Shown: positions 1 to 10,789, numbered from the stretch's first letter. The stretch: 64,000 nt of DNA from Utricularia gibba (GCA_002189035.1 CM007991.1:3100001-3164000), one strand, 5' to 3'. The notes: generated by a model from the sequence alone, not told the origin. Translations and numbers: made by a program.

Positions 1-53
1 CCTTGCTACATGAAGATGTTTGGACTAAACCATGATTTGATAACCCACTGCAG

Positions 54-971
54 GTTGTTGATATCATTAGTTCTCATCCACAGCACGATGTGATTATTGC
101 AATCGACTCATTGGGTAAAGAAGATCTGCTGCTCTACATATCCCAAACACTGAGCATCAAGGTACAGTTCACTTGATGACCCACATGGCTCTGTGATTGA
201 GATAGGAGCGTTGGTTGGATTTTAAATTTAGATTTCATTATTTTATTCCCTTGCATCTTGCGTTTTTATATTGGTGCTGGATGTGATGTGAACTGTCCCT
301 TTACAGATCTGCGTGTGGCCAGAAAGACTCCAAATCATGCATCTTCTGGGATTTTTTAAGAACTTCACTACGCAGACCTCTGTTACAAGAGTTCGAGCCG
401 TTCCTCGTTATAGTTTCAGCATCGACACTCTTGAAGGACTGAACGCCCACCATCCAACCATTGGAATTATGCCATCAGGTCTTGCATTGGCAACAAAAGA
501 AATGAATGAAAATGGAGTTGTTTTTGGCTCCTCTCCCTCTACATCTCGTCCAAACAAAAGAGCTACATCTGGTACCAAACATACTCCTATCCTCTCCAAG
601 GAGCCTGATTCTGGTGGTGATCCTCCCATGAATGTCAGAAGATACCATGAACACATCTACGTAGTTCCATATTCAAATCACAGTTGCTTTTCAGAGATAC
701 AAGAGTTCATTCAGCTTCTCCGGCCTATCAAGATCAGAGGGATAGTATCCTCTTCCTCATGCTACATAGATCCCAGTTACCACTTGGGACATTTGCTCCG
801 GGGTACTCAAGACTCCCCCAACACCAACAAACAAAGACAGGAAACGGGTGTCCCGAGAAGTCAGCTCCAGTAGGAAGGAAAAGAAAGATACTTGATTTCT
901 TGGGTGTTCGCGCAAGTCGAGTAAGCTTGCTCAGGAGATTGAGCCATGGTGCCAGACTCACAGGTACTTGA
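54..971 (+). CDS. Apollo/SNM1B-like 5' exonuclease, C-terminal part (cut by the window edge)
   Basis: C-terminal DRMBL half of a DNA cross-link repair/Apollo type metallo-beta-lactamase nuclease, which in this family trims DNA 5' ends in cross-link repair and at telomeres in the nucleus. Two exons are visible: 54-161 (after a cag acceptor, ending aag|gtacag) and from 307, both phase 0. Seen: the hydrophobic strand DVIIAIDSLGKEDLLLYI, then KICVWPERLQIM, VPYSNHSCFSEIQEFI and the IRGIVSS strand, all typical of the DRMBL region. The metal-binding histidines of the lactamase fold lie upstream, outside the window. The open frame stops at 873, but one extra base in the CCC at 852-854 continues the protein to a TGA at 969-971 with a tail containing KILDFLGVRASRVSLLRR, which looks like real coding sequence. 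A 68-bp intron, 803-870, would join the same frames and is the alternative. Confidence 0.85.
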
Positions 972-1856
972 CATACTTCCGTCTTCTGGCATTAGCACAC
1001 ACAGCCCCTGCCCACGTGTACACCATCTAGACTACCACTGTTTTTTTAACTATTAAGACTTCAAAGCAACACACCAGAATGGGCAGTCCTATCCTACAAC
1101 CTTTAAATGTTGTCGTCACACCATCAAAGTCTGTGATAATGTTTCTCCATGCCCATCAATGATGAGATGGGGTAGGACAGCACATTCATATTAAAATTTA
1201 AGGCCACCATGCACATTCAGGTAAAAAGATTAATATGAAATTGATCCTTTTTTTCACCCACAAATATCATGACATGATTATTTTTCTAAATGGTCTTGTG
1301 TTTTCTTTTCCATGGTGTTTGTCTATATGTTGATATGTTGGGTCAACTTACAAAAATAACTGTGGGCAAAAATCGTTTATAGAATGGTCCATCCTTTTCT
1401 TTTTTTAATATGCCAATAATGATGTTTTGAATGTTCTGCATATGGTTTCTTTGACTATAAAGTTTGTTTCTATGGATGAAACACCAGTAATAGTTTGTTG
1501 CTATTTGGATGGTGATAATAAAATGCATGTCAGTAAAAAAAATTGTTCAATTTAGAATTATATTTTATTGAAATTTTTCAATTTTATGTTAGATTTATAT
1601 TTATAGCAACTTAAAATTAAATACAAATATTTAGATACAATATAAAAAGAGTAGGATGGTGGTTAACTGATTTGTGGGTGGGGGTATTTTTGTAAATTGC
1701 AACTACAGAGTGTGTATTTGTGTACCTACTGGTGATCTTCAATCCGAATCGGTGTAGGCAGTCAGTCTCGTCGTGGACCCTCCCCCACCCCCTGCACTTG
1801 CAGTGGTCGGTTTTCTCTTCATTCTTCTTCACTCCACTCCGGGATCTTCATTCACA
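972..1856. other. Intergenic, AT-rich
   Basis: No coding feature is seen. The first 150 bases are probably the 3' untranslated region of the Apollo-like gene. The middle is AT-rich. The last 150 bases before the BAHD start are more mixed and probably hold its promoter and leader. Confidence 0.5.
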
Positions 1857-3276
1857 ATGGCGACGCTGCTGGAAGAGTTTCAGGTGGCGCCGCCGCCGGG
1901 CACCGCCGAAGAGGTACGCCTGCCCCTAACCTTGTTTGATCTGCCCTGGGTCCCTTTCACCCCATCCGGCGTCTTCTCTTCTACGAGATAAGCCCTTGTT
2001 CCAAGGATCATTTCCTCGCCACCATCGTCCCCAAACTCCGGGAATCACTGTCCTTGGCCCTCAAGCACTATTCTCCCCTCGCCGGGAAATTTTTGTACCC
2101 TAGTAACTCCGACACCTGGCCCCTTCTCCGTTTCCTTCCAGAGGACTATGTCCCTTTCTCAGTCTTCGAATCCGATAAGGATTTCGATTCTCTCGTCGGG
2201 GATTTCCCTAGAGATGCCGATCTCCTTTATGACTTCATCCCTCAGATGCCCCGGCGATACAGAACTCCGACTGTAAGTTGCTTCAGGTGTTGGCGATTCA
2301 GGTAACACTTTTTCAGGGGCGTGGGATATGCATCGGCGCCGCTAATCACCACGCCGCCAGCGATGCAACTTCCATAATCGGGTTTTTTAAGTCCTGGGCT
2401 TCCATCAGCAATCTCGGAGGAGATGACCAACTCCCTAAACCAGTGTTGGACAGGTCTGTGATAAAAGACCCCGGTGATATAGCTTCCAAAATTTGGAACC
2501 AGATAGTGAATTTTCCAACTGTACCCGGCGGAAAAGAGTTACCGACTGGAAGAGTCCGGGCAACTTACAGATTCAGCCAGTTGGATATCAAAAAACTCAA
2601 GGATTCGGTTCTTGAAAAGGATCCAGTTTTCCCTCACCTCTCCTCCTTCGTTGTAGTGGCTGCATACATCTGGAGTTATTTCGCGAAATCCCTGGACCAG
2701 GATGAGGAAATCAATCATATTAACTACGAGGACGATGACCCGGACTTTTTCCTATTCGCAGCTGACTGCAGATCCCGCGTAGACCCCCCTATCCCCGAAA
2801 ACTACTTGGGCAACTGTGTATCTTACGGCCTGGCGCAGGTTCCACACGCCGATCTGATCGGTGACGGAGGTTTCTTCGCGGCGGCGCAGGCCATAGCCTC
2901 CCAGATAAAAAACAAGCTGAGTCAGAAAGACAAAGTCTTGAGCGGATACGAGAATTCAGGCGCAGAAATAGGAACGGCTGCTCAGAAACGATTTCTCTCC
3001 GTCGCGGGATCCGCTAGGGTTGACATTTACGGGCTGGATTTCGGGTGGGGTGGACCTGTGAAATACGAATCCCCATCCATCGATCAAGACAGGTACGCCT
3101 TCTCCCTCTGCAGAGCCCCCGACGGAGGCCTCGAACTCGGACTCTCATTGCCGGCGACCAAAATGGCGGCAATCGCCGGGAGAATCGGTGGTGGGGGAGC
3201 ATCCGCATTTCCCCTTCCCCATAGCGACCGACCAACATTTCACGTCAACGGACTTTGTTGGGCCCACCGTGAATAA
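1857..3276 (+). pseudogene. BAHD acyltransferase (anthocyanin/phenolic glucoside malonyltransferase-like), frame-broken copy A
   Basis: Intronless BAHD-family gene; the family moves acyl groups from CoA thioesters to hydroxyls of phenolic glycosides in the cytosol. It begins MATLLEEFQVAPPPG at 1857 and runs parallel to the copy at 3898. The protein is spread over three frames: 1857 to about 1960, then to about 2250, then to 3276. Against copy B, each break is one missing base, one next to the C run at 1958-1963 and one in the CCCC at 2249-2252. The catalytic HxxxD (in ANHHAASDA), YLGNC and structural DFGWG motifs are all present. The normal C-terminal end is not recognisable; the frame continues into a proline- and glycine-rich tail. 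As written it is a pseudogene. Both lesions fit the window-wide pattern of single missing G/C bases, so a functional gene hidden by sequence error is a real alternative. Confidence 0.75.
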
Positions 3277-3897
3277 TGTCTCAGGCCCACCGCGAACGTG
3301 GGCCTCGCTTTCAATTCCAGGTAACGTCGCTGCGTAAATTCCAGAACAACTCGTGTTTCCGGTACTCTTCTCTACATAATAAATGGGAGCAATTTATATA
3401 CAAATAATCTCAAGTGTACACTGTTGCCCTCAAAAAAGGAAATGTTCGTTTTGCCGGTGCTGCCCGACCCCACTCCTGCTGATGTGTCCGGGCCCACTTT
3501 AACCGACACGCTGTGTGGGTCCAAAATAGTATCCAAATGCAAGAGCTTCATTTCATCTAAACAAAGAAAGATCGAGGTAGAATAATATTAATTGAATTAA
3601 ATTCGATATAATAATGATTAAAAGGTAATTAACAATTTTTTTATCATTGGAAATATTATATTAAAAAAAAGTGATTCTTATGGGCCCCGTTTGGTTACTA
3701 AAGTCAATGCCGTTTTAGTCAACGAAACCTTTAAATTAGTTTAATTTTTTTGAAATAGCTCATTATTCTGGGCCACTTGGCCCAATAGCAGGCGTTGAAA
3801 GCCCGTTTCTTCATCCTTATCCATTTGGTAGCCTCGGTTACCAATCATTTCCGTCTGGAGGAATTTCAGGTGGAGATTGTGGTAGCCTGGCTTGATC
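3277..3897. other. Spacer between the BAHD copies
   Basis: No gene is seen. An AT-rich stretch at about 3570-3760 is followed by TGGGCC (3769-3774) and GGCCCA (3779-3784), site II-like promoter words about 115-130 bases upstream of the second BAHD start. Confidence 0.5.
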
Positions 3898-5304
3898 ATG
3901 GTGGCGGCTCTGCTGGAAGAATTTCAGGTGGCTCCGCCGCCGGGCACCGTCCAAGAGCTATGCCTGCAGTTAAGTTTCTTCGATGTCATCTGGTTGCATT
4001 TTCATCCCATTCGTCGCCTTTTGTTCTATGAGCTAAATGGGTGTTCCAAGGACGATTTCATTGCCAGCTACATCCCCAAACTCCGGGCGTCACTGTGCCT
4101 GGCCCTCAAGCACTATCCACCCCTCGCCGGGAAAATTGTGTACCCTAATAACTCCGACACCAAGCCCATTCTCCGATTCCTTCCGGAGGAGGACTATGTC
4201 ACTTTCTCAGTCTTCGAGTCCGACAAGGATTTCGATTCTCTAGTTGGGAATTGCCCTAGAGACTCCGATCTGTTTTGCGATTTCATCCCTGAGATGCCTC
4301 CGGCGATAGAGAAGTCTGACTGTAAGGTGCTTCACTTGTTAGCGATTAAGGTGACACTTTTTCAGGGGCGAGGGATATGCATCGGAGTCGCTAATCACCA
4401 CGCCGCTGGCGATGCAACTTCGGTGGTCGCGTTTTTGAAATCCTGGGCGAACATCAGCAACCTCGGAGGAGATGAAAACCTCCCCATCAAACCGATTCTT
4501 GACAAACCCCTGTTGAAGGATTCACAAGACACGGTTCAGATATTTCTGAATCAGTTGAAGTACTTTCCACGTCAAATGGGTGAGGTTCATCTTCCGACGG
4601 GAAGAGTCCGAGCAACTTACCATTTCAGCCAATCGGACATCAAGAAGCTCAAGGACTCGATTCTTAATAGAAGCCCGACTTTTCCTCACCTTTCCTCGTT
4701 CGTGGTCACAGCTGCCTCTGTGTGGACCTGCTTTGCAAAAACCCTAGCCCAGGAATCCGATGAAGAAATCCAAGAATCGGAGCCGGAGTTCTTCGTCTTC
4801 GCAGTAGATTGCCGATCCCGATTGGATCCGCCGCTGCCTGACAACTACTTCGGCAACTACGTAGGATACGGCAAGGCGATGGTTCCTCACATCGACCTGG
4901 TGGGAGACGAAGGGTTCTTCAAGGCGGCAGAGGCCATCGCTGCAGATATAAGAAACAGGATAAACGTCAGGGGGAAGATCCTCGAAGGTCGCGAGAACTG
5001 GTTGACGGTGTTATCAGAGGTTGTTGGAAAACGGCATCTGTCGGTGGCCGGCTCTGCAAAGGTGGATCTTTACGGGTTAGACTTTGGGCGGGGAGGGCCC
5101 GTGAAGGCTGAGTCGCCGTCAATCGATCAGGACAGATACTCCTTCTCCCTCTGCAGAGATTCCGATGGAGGTCTGGAGGTTGGCGTGTCGCTGCCCCCAC
5201 GAAAATGGCCGTCTTTGATGCCATTTTCGCCACCCAGAAATTCTGAATTGATGGTTTCAAGTATTTTGATTAAAAAAACCTTATTTCCATTCATAAACCA
5301 CTAG
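3898..5304 (+). CDS. BAHD acyltransferase (anthocyanin/phenolic glucoside malonyltransferase-like), copy B
   Basis: Intronless, about 468 residues as read, starting MVAALLEEFQVAPPPG at 3898 (aligns with the start of copy A). Motifs in order: VANHHAAGDAT with the catalytic HxxxD at about residue 165, the YFGNY element (usually YFGNC in this clade), and DFGRG near residue 400 where the family has DFGWG. The Trp-to-Arg change sits in a structural motif that is nearly invariant, while copy A keeps DFGWG. The frame runs past the expected end: adding one base to the CCCCC at 5194-5198 gives a normal ending, TKMAVFDAIFATQKF, with TGA at 5244-5246. As written, the last 18 or so residues are replaced by an unrelated tail. 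The acyl donor and acceptor cannot be told from sequence. Confidence 0.88.
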   Translation: MVAALLEEFQVAPPPGTVQELCLQLSFFDVIWLHFHPIRRLLFYELNGCSKDDFIASYIPKLRASLCLALKHYPPLAGKIVYPNNSDTKPILRFLPEEDYVTFSVFESDKDFDSLVGNCPRDSDLFCDFIPEMPPAIEKSDCKVLHLLAIKVTLFQGRGICIGVANHHAAGDATSVVAFLKSWANISNLGGDENLPIKPILDKPLLKDSQDTVQIFLNQLKYFPRQMGEVHLPTGRVRATYHFSQSDIKKLKDSILNRSPTFPHLSSFVVTAASVWTCFAKTLAQESDEEIQESEPEFFVFAVDCRSRLDPPLPDNYFGNYVGYGKAMVPHIDLVGDEGFFKAAEAIAADIRNRINVRGKILEGRENWLTVLSEVVGKRHLSVAGSAKVDLYGLDFGRGGPVKAESPSIDQDRYSFSLCRDSDGGLEVGVSLPPRKWPSLMPFSPPRNSELMVSSILIKKTLFPFINH

Positions 5305-6746
5305 TTATGTCAAAAGACAAATGTAGTTGATGGAGAGAAACAGAGCACAGGAAAACAAAGTAGAGCTTACAAGTATGAGATGGAGAATCCAAATTCAACC
5401 ATGTCTCTTCTTCATTGAAGAGGATGGGACCTAAGCATAATGAAACAGGCAACAAGTTTGAAATATCACTGAAGGAAGCACACGGTTGATTCTCATAATC
5501 TGCAATGGTGATTCATTCTCCAGAAGCAATTGAGGGACTTGGGAACTGCTGCTCATAGAGTTTCATGTTTCAAAACAGAAACAAAAGCATGAAGATGCTC
5601 TCTTCCTAAGGCAGAAAACACACTGATCTCAAAAGGAAATGCATCAGGATGTGAACTTATACTCCCTAGCAGTGCGGATCCACCAAGATGGTTCCCCTGC
5701 AAAGGAGGGACTTGGCTTCTAGCCAAGTGTTATACTGCCCGACAAAAGCATCATAGGCAGAATTCAGTGACTTGGGATTTGATCAGCTGTCATTTAAAAA
5801 GCTTTAGCATGGTTAACATAGAGGGGGGAAGAAAGAATATAATAAGTTGCTCAGTTATATCAACAGCTCTATCATTCAAGAATTCTCTGAAGCAGAACTG
5901 GCATCAGCCGTGAGTAATCATCGTAGTAGACAGAACAGGGTTACACCAAAGAACTAGAGTCTATTGGCTAATATCCAGATATTCAACCATAATCCTTTAA
6001 TGCTTCATAGATTGCACAGTGCAGACCTCTGAAGCACGGATGATAAATAAATCATGGCCAATTCAACAGCCTTCAGATGAACAATGAAAATTCAAAGATC
6101 GTGATTTTACAGATATTGCGGATATCTTTAGAGGTAAAACCACTGTGAAAGAAAGAGGTTAACCCCCACGCCAGAACCCGCATCAGATCTTTGCCTCCAT
6201 GACTAGCCCATTTCCCATTGCATAACCTGATCGAGAAATAGCTAAAGGTGTGGAGAGGCAACAGCAGGCAAATCAACGGAAGAGATGATGATAATCAAGA
6301 ACTCGATCGCTTTATAAACAAATGCACAGAAGATAATGCCACATTCAAGGTGGCTTCAGTGAAGCCATGAACCGTCGAACTACATGCTTCAGAGCGCGAT
6401 CTCCACATGACGCTAAAGCAATGGACGAGACGACTGCCGAGCAAAGCCGATGCTACTAGGGTTTGATTACGAATTCCGGCGTACCCCAGGGCTCTGCTGC
6501 GTACCGAACCTGCGCCTGGGCTGCACTCTCTCTTCTAGAAACTAAATATTAAAAAATGGCATCATTTTCAATTCCTTTATTATCATATTTTCACTTTTTA
6601 ATACGTTTTAAAAACATAAAATAACAAAAAAAAAAAAGGAAAAGGAAGTTGCAGTAAGAATGTTACAGCATAGTAGTAGCAGTGCTTGTGCTTGATGATG
6701 AAGATATTATTTTGACAGTGAAGCGGGAGCTCCTGATGTTCATGTA
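5305..6746. other. Non-coding stretch, possibly a minus-strand non-coding transcript
   Basis: There is no credible protein. Base composition is balanced rather than AT-rich and resembles transcribed sequence, ending sharply near 6540 where AT-rich spacer begins. On the minus strand that edge carries an AAACCCTAG telo-box-like word near 6460, as in promoters or leaders. Short inverted repeats are present: CTTGGC/GCCAAG at about 5709-5725 and a 17-base near-palindrome at about 6351-6367. The part from 6560 to 6746 is AT-rich and probably the 3' region of the next minus-strand gene. Confidence 0.35.
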
Positions 6747-7646
6747 TCAGTCACTCGATTCTCTTGCTCTTCTTCTGACTGATCTCTTTCTCCTTCCACC
6801 AGCCCTTCTCTTGGATGCTCCCCTCTTTCTGTTTCCTTTGTCACTGATATTCTCTAGCTTTCTTTTCACCATCTTGATTTCAGCGTTTAGACCTTCATTT
6901 CTAGTCACGGTCTCTGACTCAGTTGCTGCACCCTCCTTCGTTTGCTCCCCTGGGAATGAAGGAGTTCTGTTTTCTGTTTCATCGCTGATCCCATGATCAC
7001 TTGTGGGTGATGAAGGCGTTGAGTTTGTAAATGAATCTGCAGCTGCAGCGGCATCTTCACTTGGTTTTTTAGTCATAGCAAGATGAACCTGGAGACTGTT
7101 CTTCAAGTCTTCGATCTCTGCTTCTTTAGCCCTCATCACTTGTTCCAGAGCTCTGACTTTGGATGCCTCGTCCTCAACTTGAGCATATCTCTCTCTTAGT
7201 GCCATGAAATCCCTTTGCTTTTCCTCTAGAGCTGATCGAGCAGCCACAATATCGTCCCGGAGAGTGGATATTGTTACCTGCATTTCGGCAAACCTCCCCT
7301 CACGTTCGATGTTGTGAGCTTCCAGCTTGCTTGCCTCCAGCTTCAAATCCCCGTTCAGTCCCTCCACTTCCTTCACATGCTCTCTTTCTTCCTGCAAGTA
7401 ACAAACAGAAGGATGACAGACAGCTTATGTTCCGTTCCAGTCCTGGTAATATCTTGAATTCACCGGAATATCAACAACCTCCAACAGGAGTTGAAGGGAG
7501 ATGTTCTGGTTGTAGAGGATCATGATCCCAATCATGGAGACCACGAATCCCATGAGAAGCACAACTTCAGCTAAGAACAGGAGCCTCCCCTTCATTCTGC
7601 TTCTTGATTGACCACCACCCTTCACCAATCCGTCTGTCATTCGCAT
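6747..7646 (-). CDS. Membrane-anchored coiled-coil protein with a basic C-terminus, family not recognised
   Basis: Two exons on the minus strand: 7646-7479 and 7393-6747, joined in phase 0 at gag|gttgtt and ttgcag|gaagaa (a donor 18 bases later, ccg|gtgaat, is also in phase). The protein is about 271 residues. Residues 1-20 hold a short basic segment (GGGQSRSRMKGR), then one transmembrane helix, LLFLAEVVLLMGFVVSMIGI. Next comes a long heptad-type coiled coil rich in Glu, Lys and Leu, a Ser/Pro linker, and an Arg/Lys-rich tail (GNRKRGASKRRAGGRRKR) that could bind nucleic acid or act as a nuclear signal. Inference: a nuclear-envelope or ER membrane tether; I cannot name it. A TATAAA word lies just upstream at 7682-7687, so the leader would be very short, and the later ATG at 7640 may be the start used. 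Confidence 0.7.
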
Positions 7647-8286
7647 ACCTTCTTGTGAAGCAAATTATGTGCTGCCAGCCCTTTATAAGGCTCTATTCAT
7701 TTGCCATGAGTGGACTTCCGGCTCCGTATGCCAAGTAGAAGAACATCGATCCCATACCGAGCAATAGAAAGCATCCCACTGGTATGCTCTTATGACAAGA
7801 ATGGTCCAAACGGTGAATATCTAAACTCAATCAAGGAGGGAATCAGTGTCTTTAAGTTTCCCAAAGAAGACGCACGTATACAGTGTCCCTGCTATGGTAA
7901 TAAAAGGGCTACTAGTAGATGCATATATTTACAGGCGCTGGCGTAGAGAAATAAAAGAGAGCATGGAAGTTGATGCATGGTAGAGTATAGGGAGCGGCGC
8001 AGTCTGTACTTTTTAAGGTTTTAACATCAATTTTCCTTCCACTGTGGTGACTATGGAATTATCTGATGTTGACTAACGTACCTCAATTCATGATGCGCCA
8101 CAGAGGAAGATGATGGCTGGTTTCCTCTGTGAAATGTCGAGTATAGTGCAGGCGAAGCCTGTATCATTTGTGGAGGACCGTGCTAGGGGGTAATGCAGAG
8201 TTAAAATATTGTTAAGCAAAAGGCATCAAGATGAACAAAATCGATGAGCATTCGCAATTTACAAAGGAGTAGATAACTGTCACTGC
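7647..8286. other. Promoter of the coiled-coil gene and 3' region of NAF1
   Basis: No gene is supported. A TATAAA word (minus strand) at 7682-7687 serves the coiled-coil gene. The right part, up to 8286, is probably the NAF1 3' untranslated region. One short plus-strand open frame (7710-7946) has no family features. Confidence 0.5.
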
Positions 8287-10586
8287 TTAATCTCGTCTTC
8301 CATAGTTTCCTCTGCCTCCTCTATAATGATGCCGTCCTGCTCCACCATGGCCTCTTCGCCCACCACCACGGCCTTGCCGTATTTGAGGGCTACTGCTACC
8401 TGAAGGGATTGGAGATGGTTGGAAATTGGATACCCCAGTCTGAAGAGGTGGTGGTGGTTGGAGTGATTGTACGCCCATTTGGAATTGCAGCATGCTCAGC
8501 ACATGTGGATCCAAACCGGCAACCGGCCATGATTGTAGAAAGGCTTGATTTGCACTTGGATTCGGCTGCAACCCCACGTTGTTCAAGTTTAGAGGCATGG
8601 TGGGCATGATGCCAATCTGCTGCTGGATTGGTAAGCTGCTCTGCATGGGGAACTGGAAAGTTGGCCGAGGCTGATTCTGGTGCATCCAAAGGATACCATT
8701 CCCCAGCACTCCGGGAAAGCTGGGATTTTGTGGGGAAGGAAAACATTGGTTCCAAATTCCGGCATTGTTTGGGGGTAGAGAAACCATGTGCTGATTGAAA
8801 ACAGGGGAGCTTGTGGTGACAGCAGGGGACGAATGTGCTTTTTGATCAACTGGCTCTCTCTGACCGGAATGTGCTTTTTGATCAACTGGCTCTCTCTGAC
8901 CACCAAGAGAGGCTTGATTTCGGTTCCAGTCCTTCCCACGGTTCATGGGACGCTTTCTCTCCTTCCCTTTGTTTTCAGGCTTGGATTCATATGCTTCCCT
9001 TTTCTTCATTTTTTGCATTCTCCTATACTCCGCCTCCTTCTCATCATCTGAAAATTCTACCTCGTCTGAGATCTCCTCATCATTTTCACCAGAGGCATCA
9101 TATCCCTTCTGGTAAAGGTTCTTGCCATTAAGCACATGATCCGCAAATTCTTCTGCAAAAGAGATTGCTGTGCCTTGCCCAATTCCAGAGGGCACTTCCG
9201 CATCTGAGTTGAACCTCACTACATAATACGGGTTCTTTACTGGCCCAAAAATCTCATCAACAATCCCAAGTGGCAATCTTGTTTCGTTTATCCACAGAAT
9301 AGAGCCCTCGCTGAGAGGATTGTGCTTCTCAACTCCTTCTACAATCACTCGTGAACCAATTATCTGTAGAACAGAAAAATCGGACAGTCAGATTGGTTTC
9401 CCTCACAGAAATGAACTGGTTGACCAACCAGTTTTGCTTTTACAGGCATTACGAATTAACTTGCACCCCTTTCAATCTGCAAGGAAATGAATGCACTCAC
9501 CGACAGGATCGTGCCGACAGGAGCTGTCTGATGATGAGGTTGCAAGGATACGGTAACAGGAGGAACCGGAAGATGAATCGCCTGCTCATGCAAAAAAGAT
9601 TAGCACTTTGTTGCATTCTATACCATCAAATTTTAGCAAGTGATTAGATGTTCAATTCATAGTAGACGACAAACAAAACAGAAAACATCTTCAGGTACCT
9701 CGATCTCATTCTTAGATCTTATGGGTCCTGCGCCCCTCCCTTCACCGTCACCCTCTTCAGCGTCTTCAGTATCACTCCAAGAAATCATTTTTTCTGCTTC
9801 CTGTACCATAATTTCACCTTCTTCTGTTTCAGTCTCTTCTTCAAGAGTTCCTTCGCCAATGTCCACCTTCCTTGTCCCTCTAGCTACACGGTCAACCTCT
9901 TTATCCTCTGAATCACTGCTATCAGAAGACAAAGAACTAGATGATGTAGACGAAGGAGTCCCATCGGTCTCATCATCATCATTATCGCCATTGCTCTCCA
10001 ATGATTTTTCTGCAGTACCCGTCACACTGGCTCTAACAGCATTCCCATTCACAGTATCTGCACCGTTCAAGCACCCCTCGCCACTATGCTCATGTTCATT
10101 CACCATGCATGCGTTCTCCGCGCGATCTAAACCCTCTGGCAACCTCGGTACTCCATCTAAACTGACGTTTTCCATCCCCTTTTCAATCAAAATCCCAAAA
10201 TTCTTCAACTTTTCATCTGCGTCTCCAATTGTTTCACTGTCCATGTGAAAACTGTTCACAACGGTAGTAGCTTTTCCATCTTCTCCGCTCTCTGCCATAC
10301 AAATTCCATCAGCAACTTCACATTTATCATCAAAATTATCCTTCCCAACCTCACCGAAACGCAGAACAGCGCCGTCGCTCAAACCAGTGTAGTCTTTAAA
10401 CCAACTCTCGATGGATTCAAAATCAGGCAAACAGGAGAAGTTTTCAAGCTCCTGAAAACAGGGGTCAAGCGTGTCCGCTACAGGAGCAGATGGACTCTTG
10501 GACTGCGATATCGGATGAGTTGCAGCGTTCTCCGCATCCTCCGCCGCAGCTCCTTCAACGGCGGGAACCCGCGATAACCCCACCAT
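8287..10586 (-). CDS. NAF1: H/ACA ribonucleoprotein assembly factor NAF1
   Basis: NAF1 holds immature H/ACA snoRNPs with dyskerin in the nucleus before GAR1 replaces it, so it is needed for pseudouridylation guides and telomerase RNA. Three exons: 10586-9699, 9581-9501 and 9363-8287, all phase 0, giving 681 residues. The N-terminal half is acidic and serine-rich. The GAR1/NAF1 core spans the exon 2-3 junction: PVPPVTVSLQPHHQ, APVGTILS, then VIVEGVEKHNPLSEGSILW, PLGIVDEIFGPVKNPYYVV. It is followed by an acidic patch, a Lys/Arg stretch, a Pro/Gln-rich region and a C-terminal RGG-type tail (GRGGGRRGHGG). The start is the first in-frame ATG; an upstream ATG at 10614 lies at about the expected transcription start and is out of frame. 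A 36-bp tandem repeat lies within exon 3. Confidence 0.93.
8831..8902 (-). repeat. 36-bp tandem duplication inside NAF1 exon 3
   Basis: Two nearly identical 36-base units, 8831-8866 and 8867-8902, encode GQREPVDQKAHS twice in the charged linker after the NAF1 core. The frame is kept. The near-identity points to a recent duplication. Confidence 0.9.
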
Positions 10587-10638
10587 TCTCAGTCTCCAAT
10601 AAACCTGACGGCATGGCTCCAAGAAGAAGGCGCGAATA

Positions 10639-10789
10639 TACTTATAGCAGGCGACACGGAAACTCGCGGCCCCTGAAAACCCTAATCCCTAAGCGCGCAA
10701 CTTCATCCTTTTAATAAACTCTATCCACGCATCGCAGGGAAAGTGGGCTTCTTCCTTCATATAGTAAATGGGCCTCCCATATAAGCCCA
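10639..10789 (-). promoter_or_regulatory. NAF1 promoter: TATA, telo-box and three site II words
   Basis: Reading toward NAF1: TATAAGTA at 10639-10646, a telo-box (AAACCCTAA on the plus strand) at 10677-10685, and site II words TGGGCT at 10744-10749, TGGGCC at 10769-10774 and AGCCCA at 10784-10789. The telo-box plus site II combination is known from plant ribosome-biogenesis and snoRNP genes, which fits NAF1. The TATA position implies a start of transcription near 10615. Confidence 0.7.

Noticed and set aside
5690-5725. Segment resembling a miR399-type sequence next to a small hairpin
   Set aside because: The match is loose and the hairpin is only six base pairs, with no extended precursor-like fold.
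5880-5975. Possible C/D box snoRNA on the minus strand (GATGATTA ... CTGA)
   Set aside because: The C box has a mismatch and there is no terminal stem pairing, so it cannot be called.
10612-10614. Upstream ATG overlapping the NAF1 start, a possible regulatory short frame
   Set aside because: The TATA word at 10639-10646 places transcription start at about the same position, so this ATG is probably not in the mRNA.
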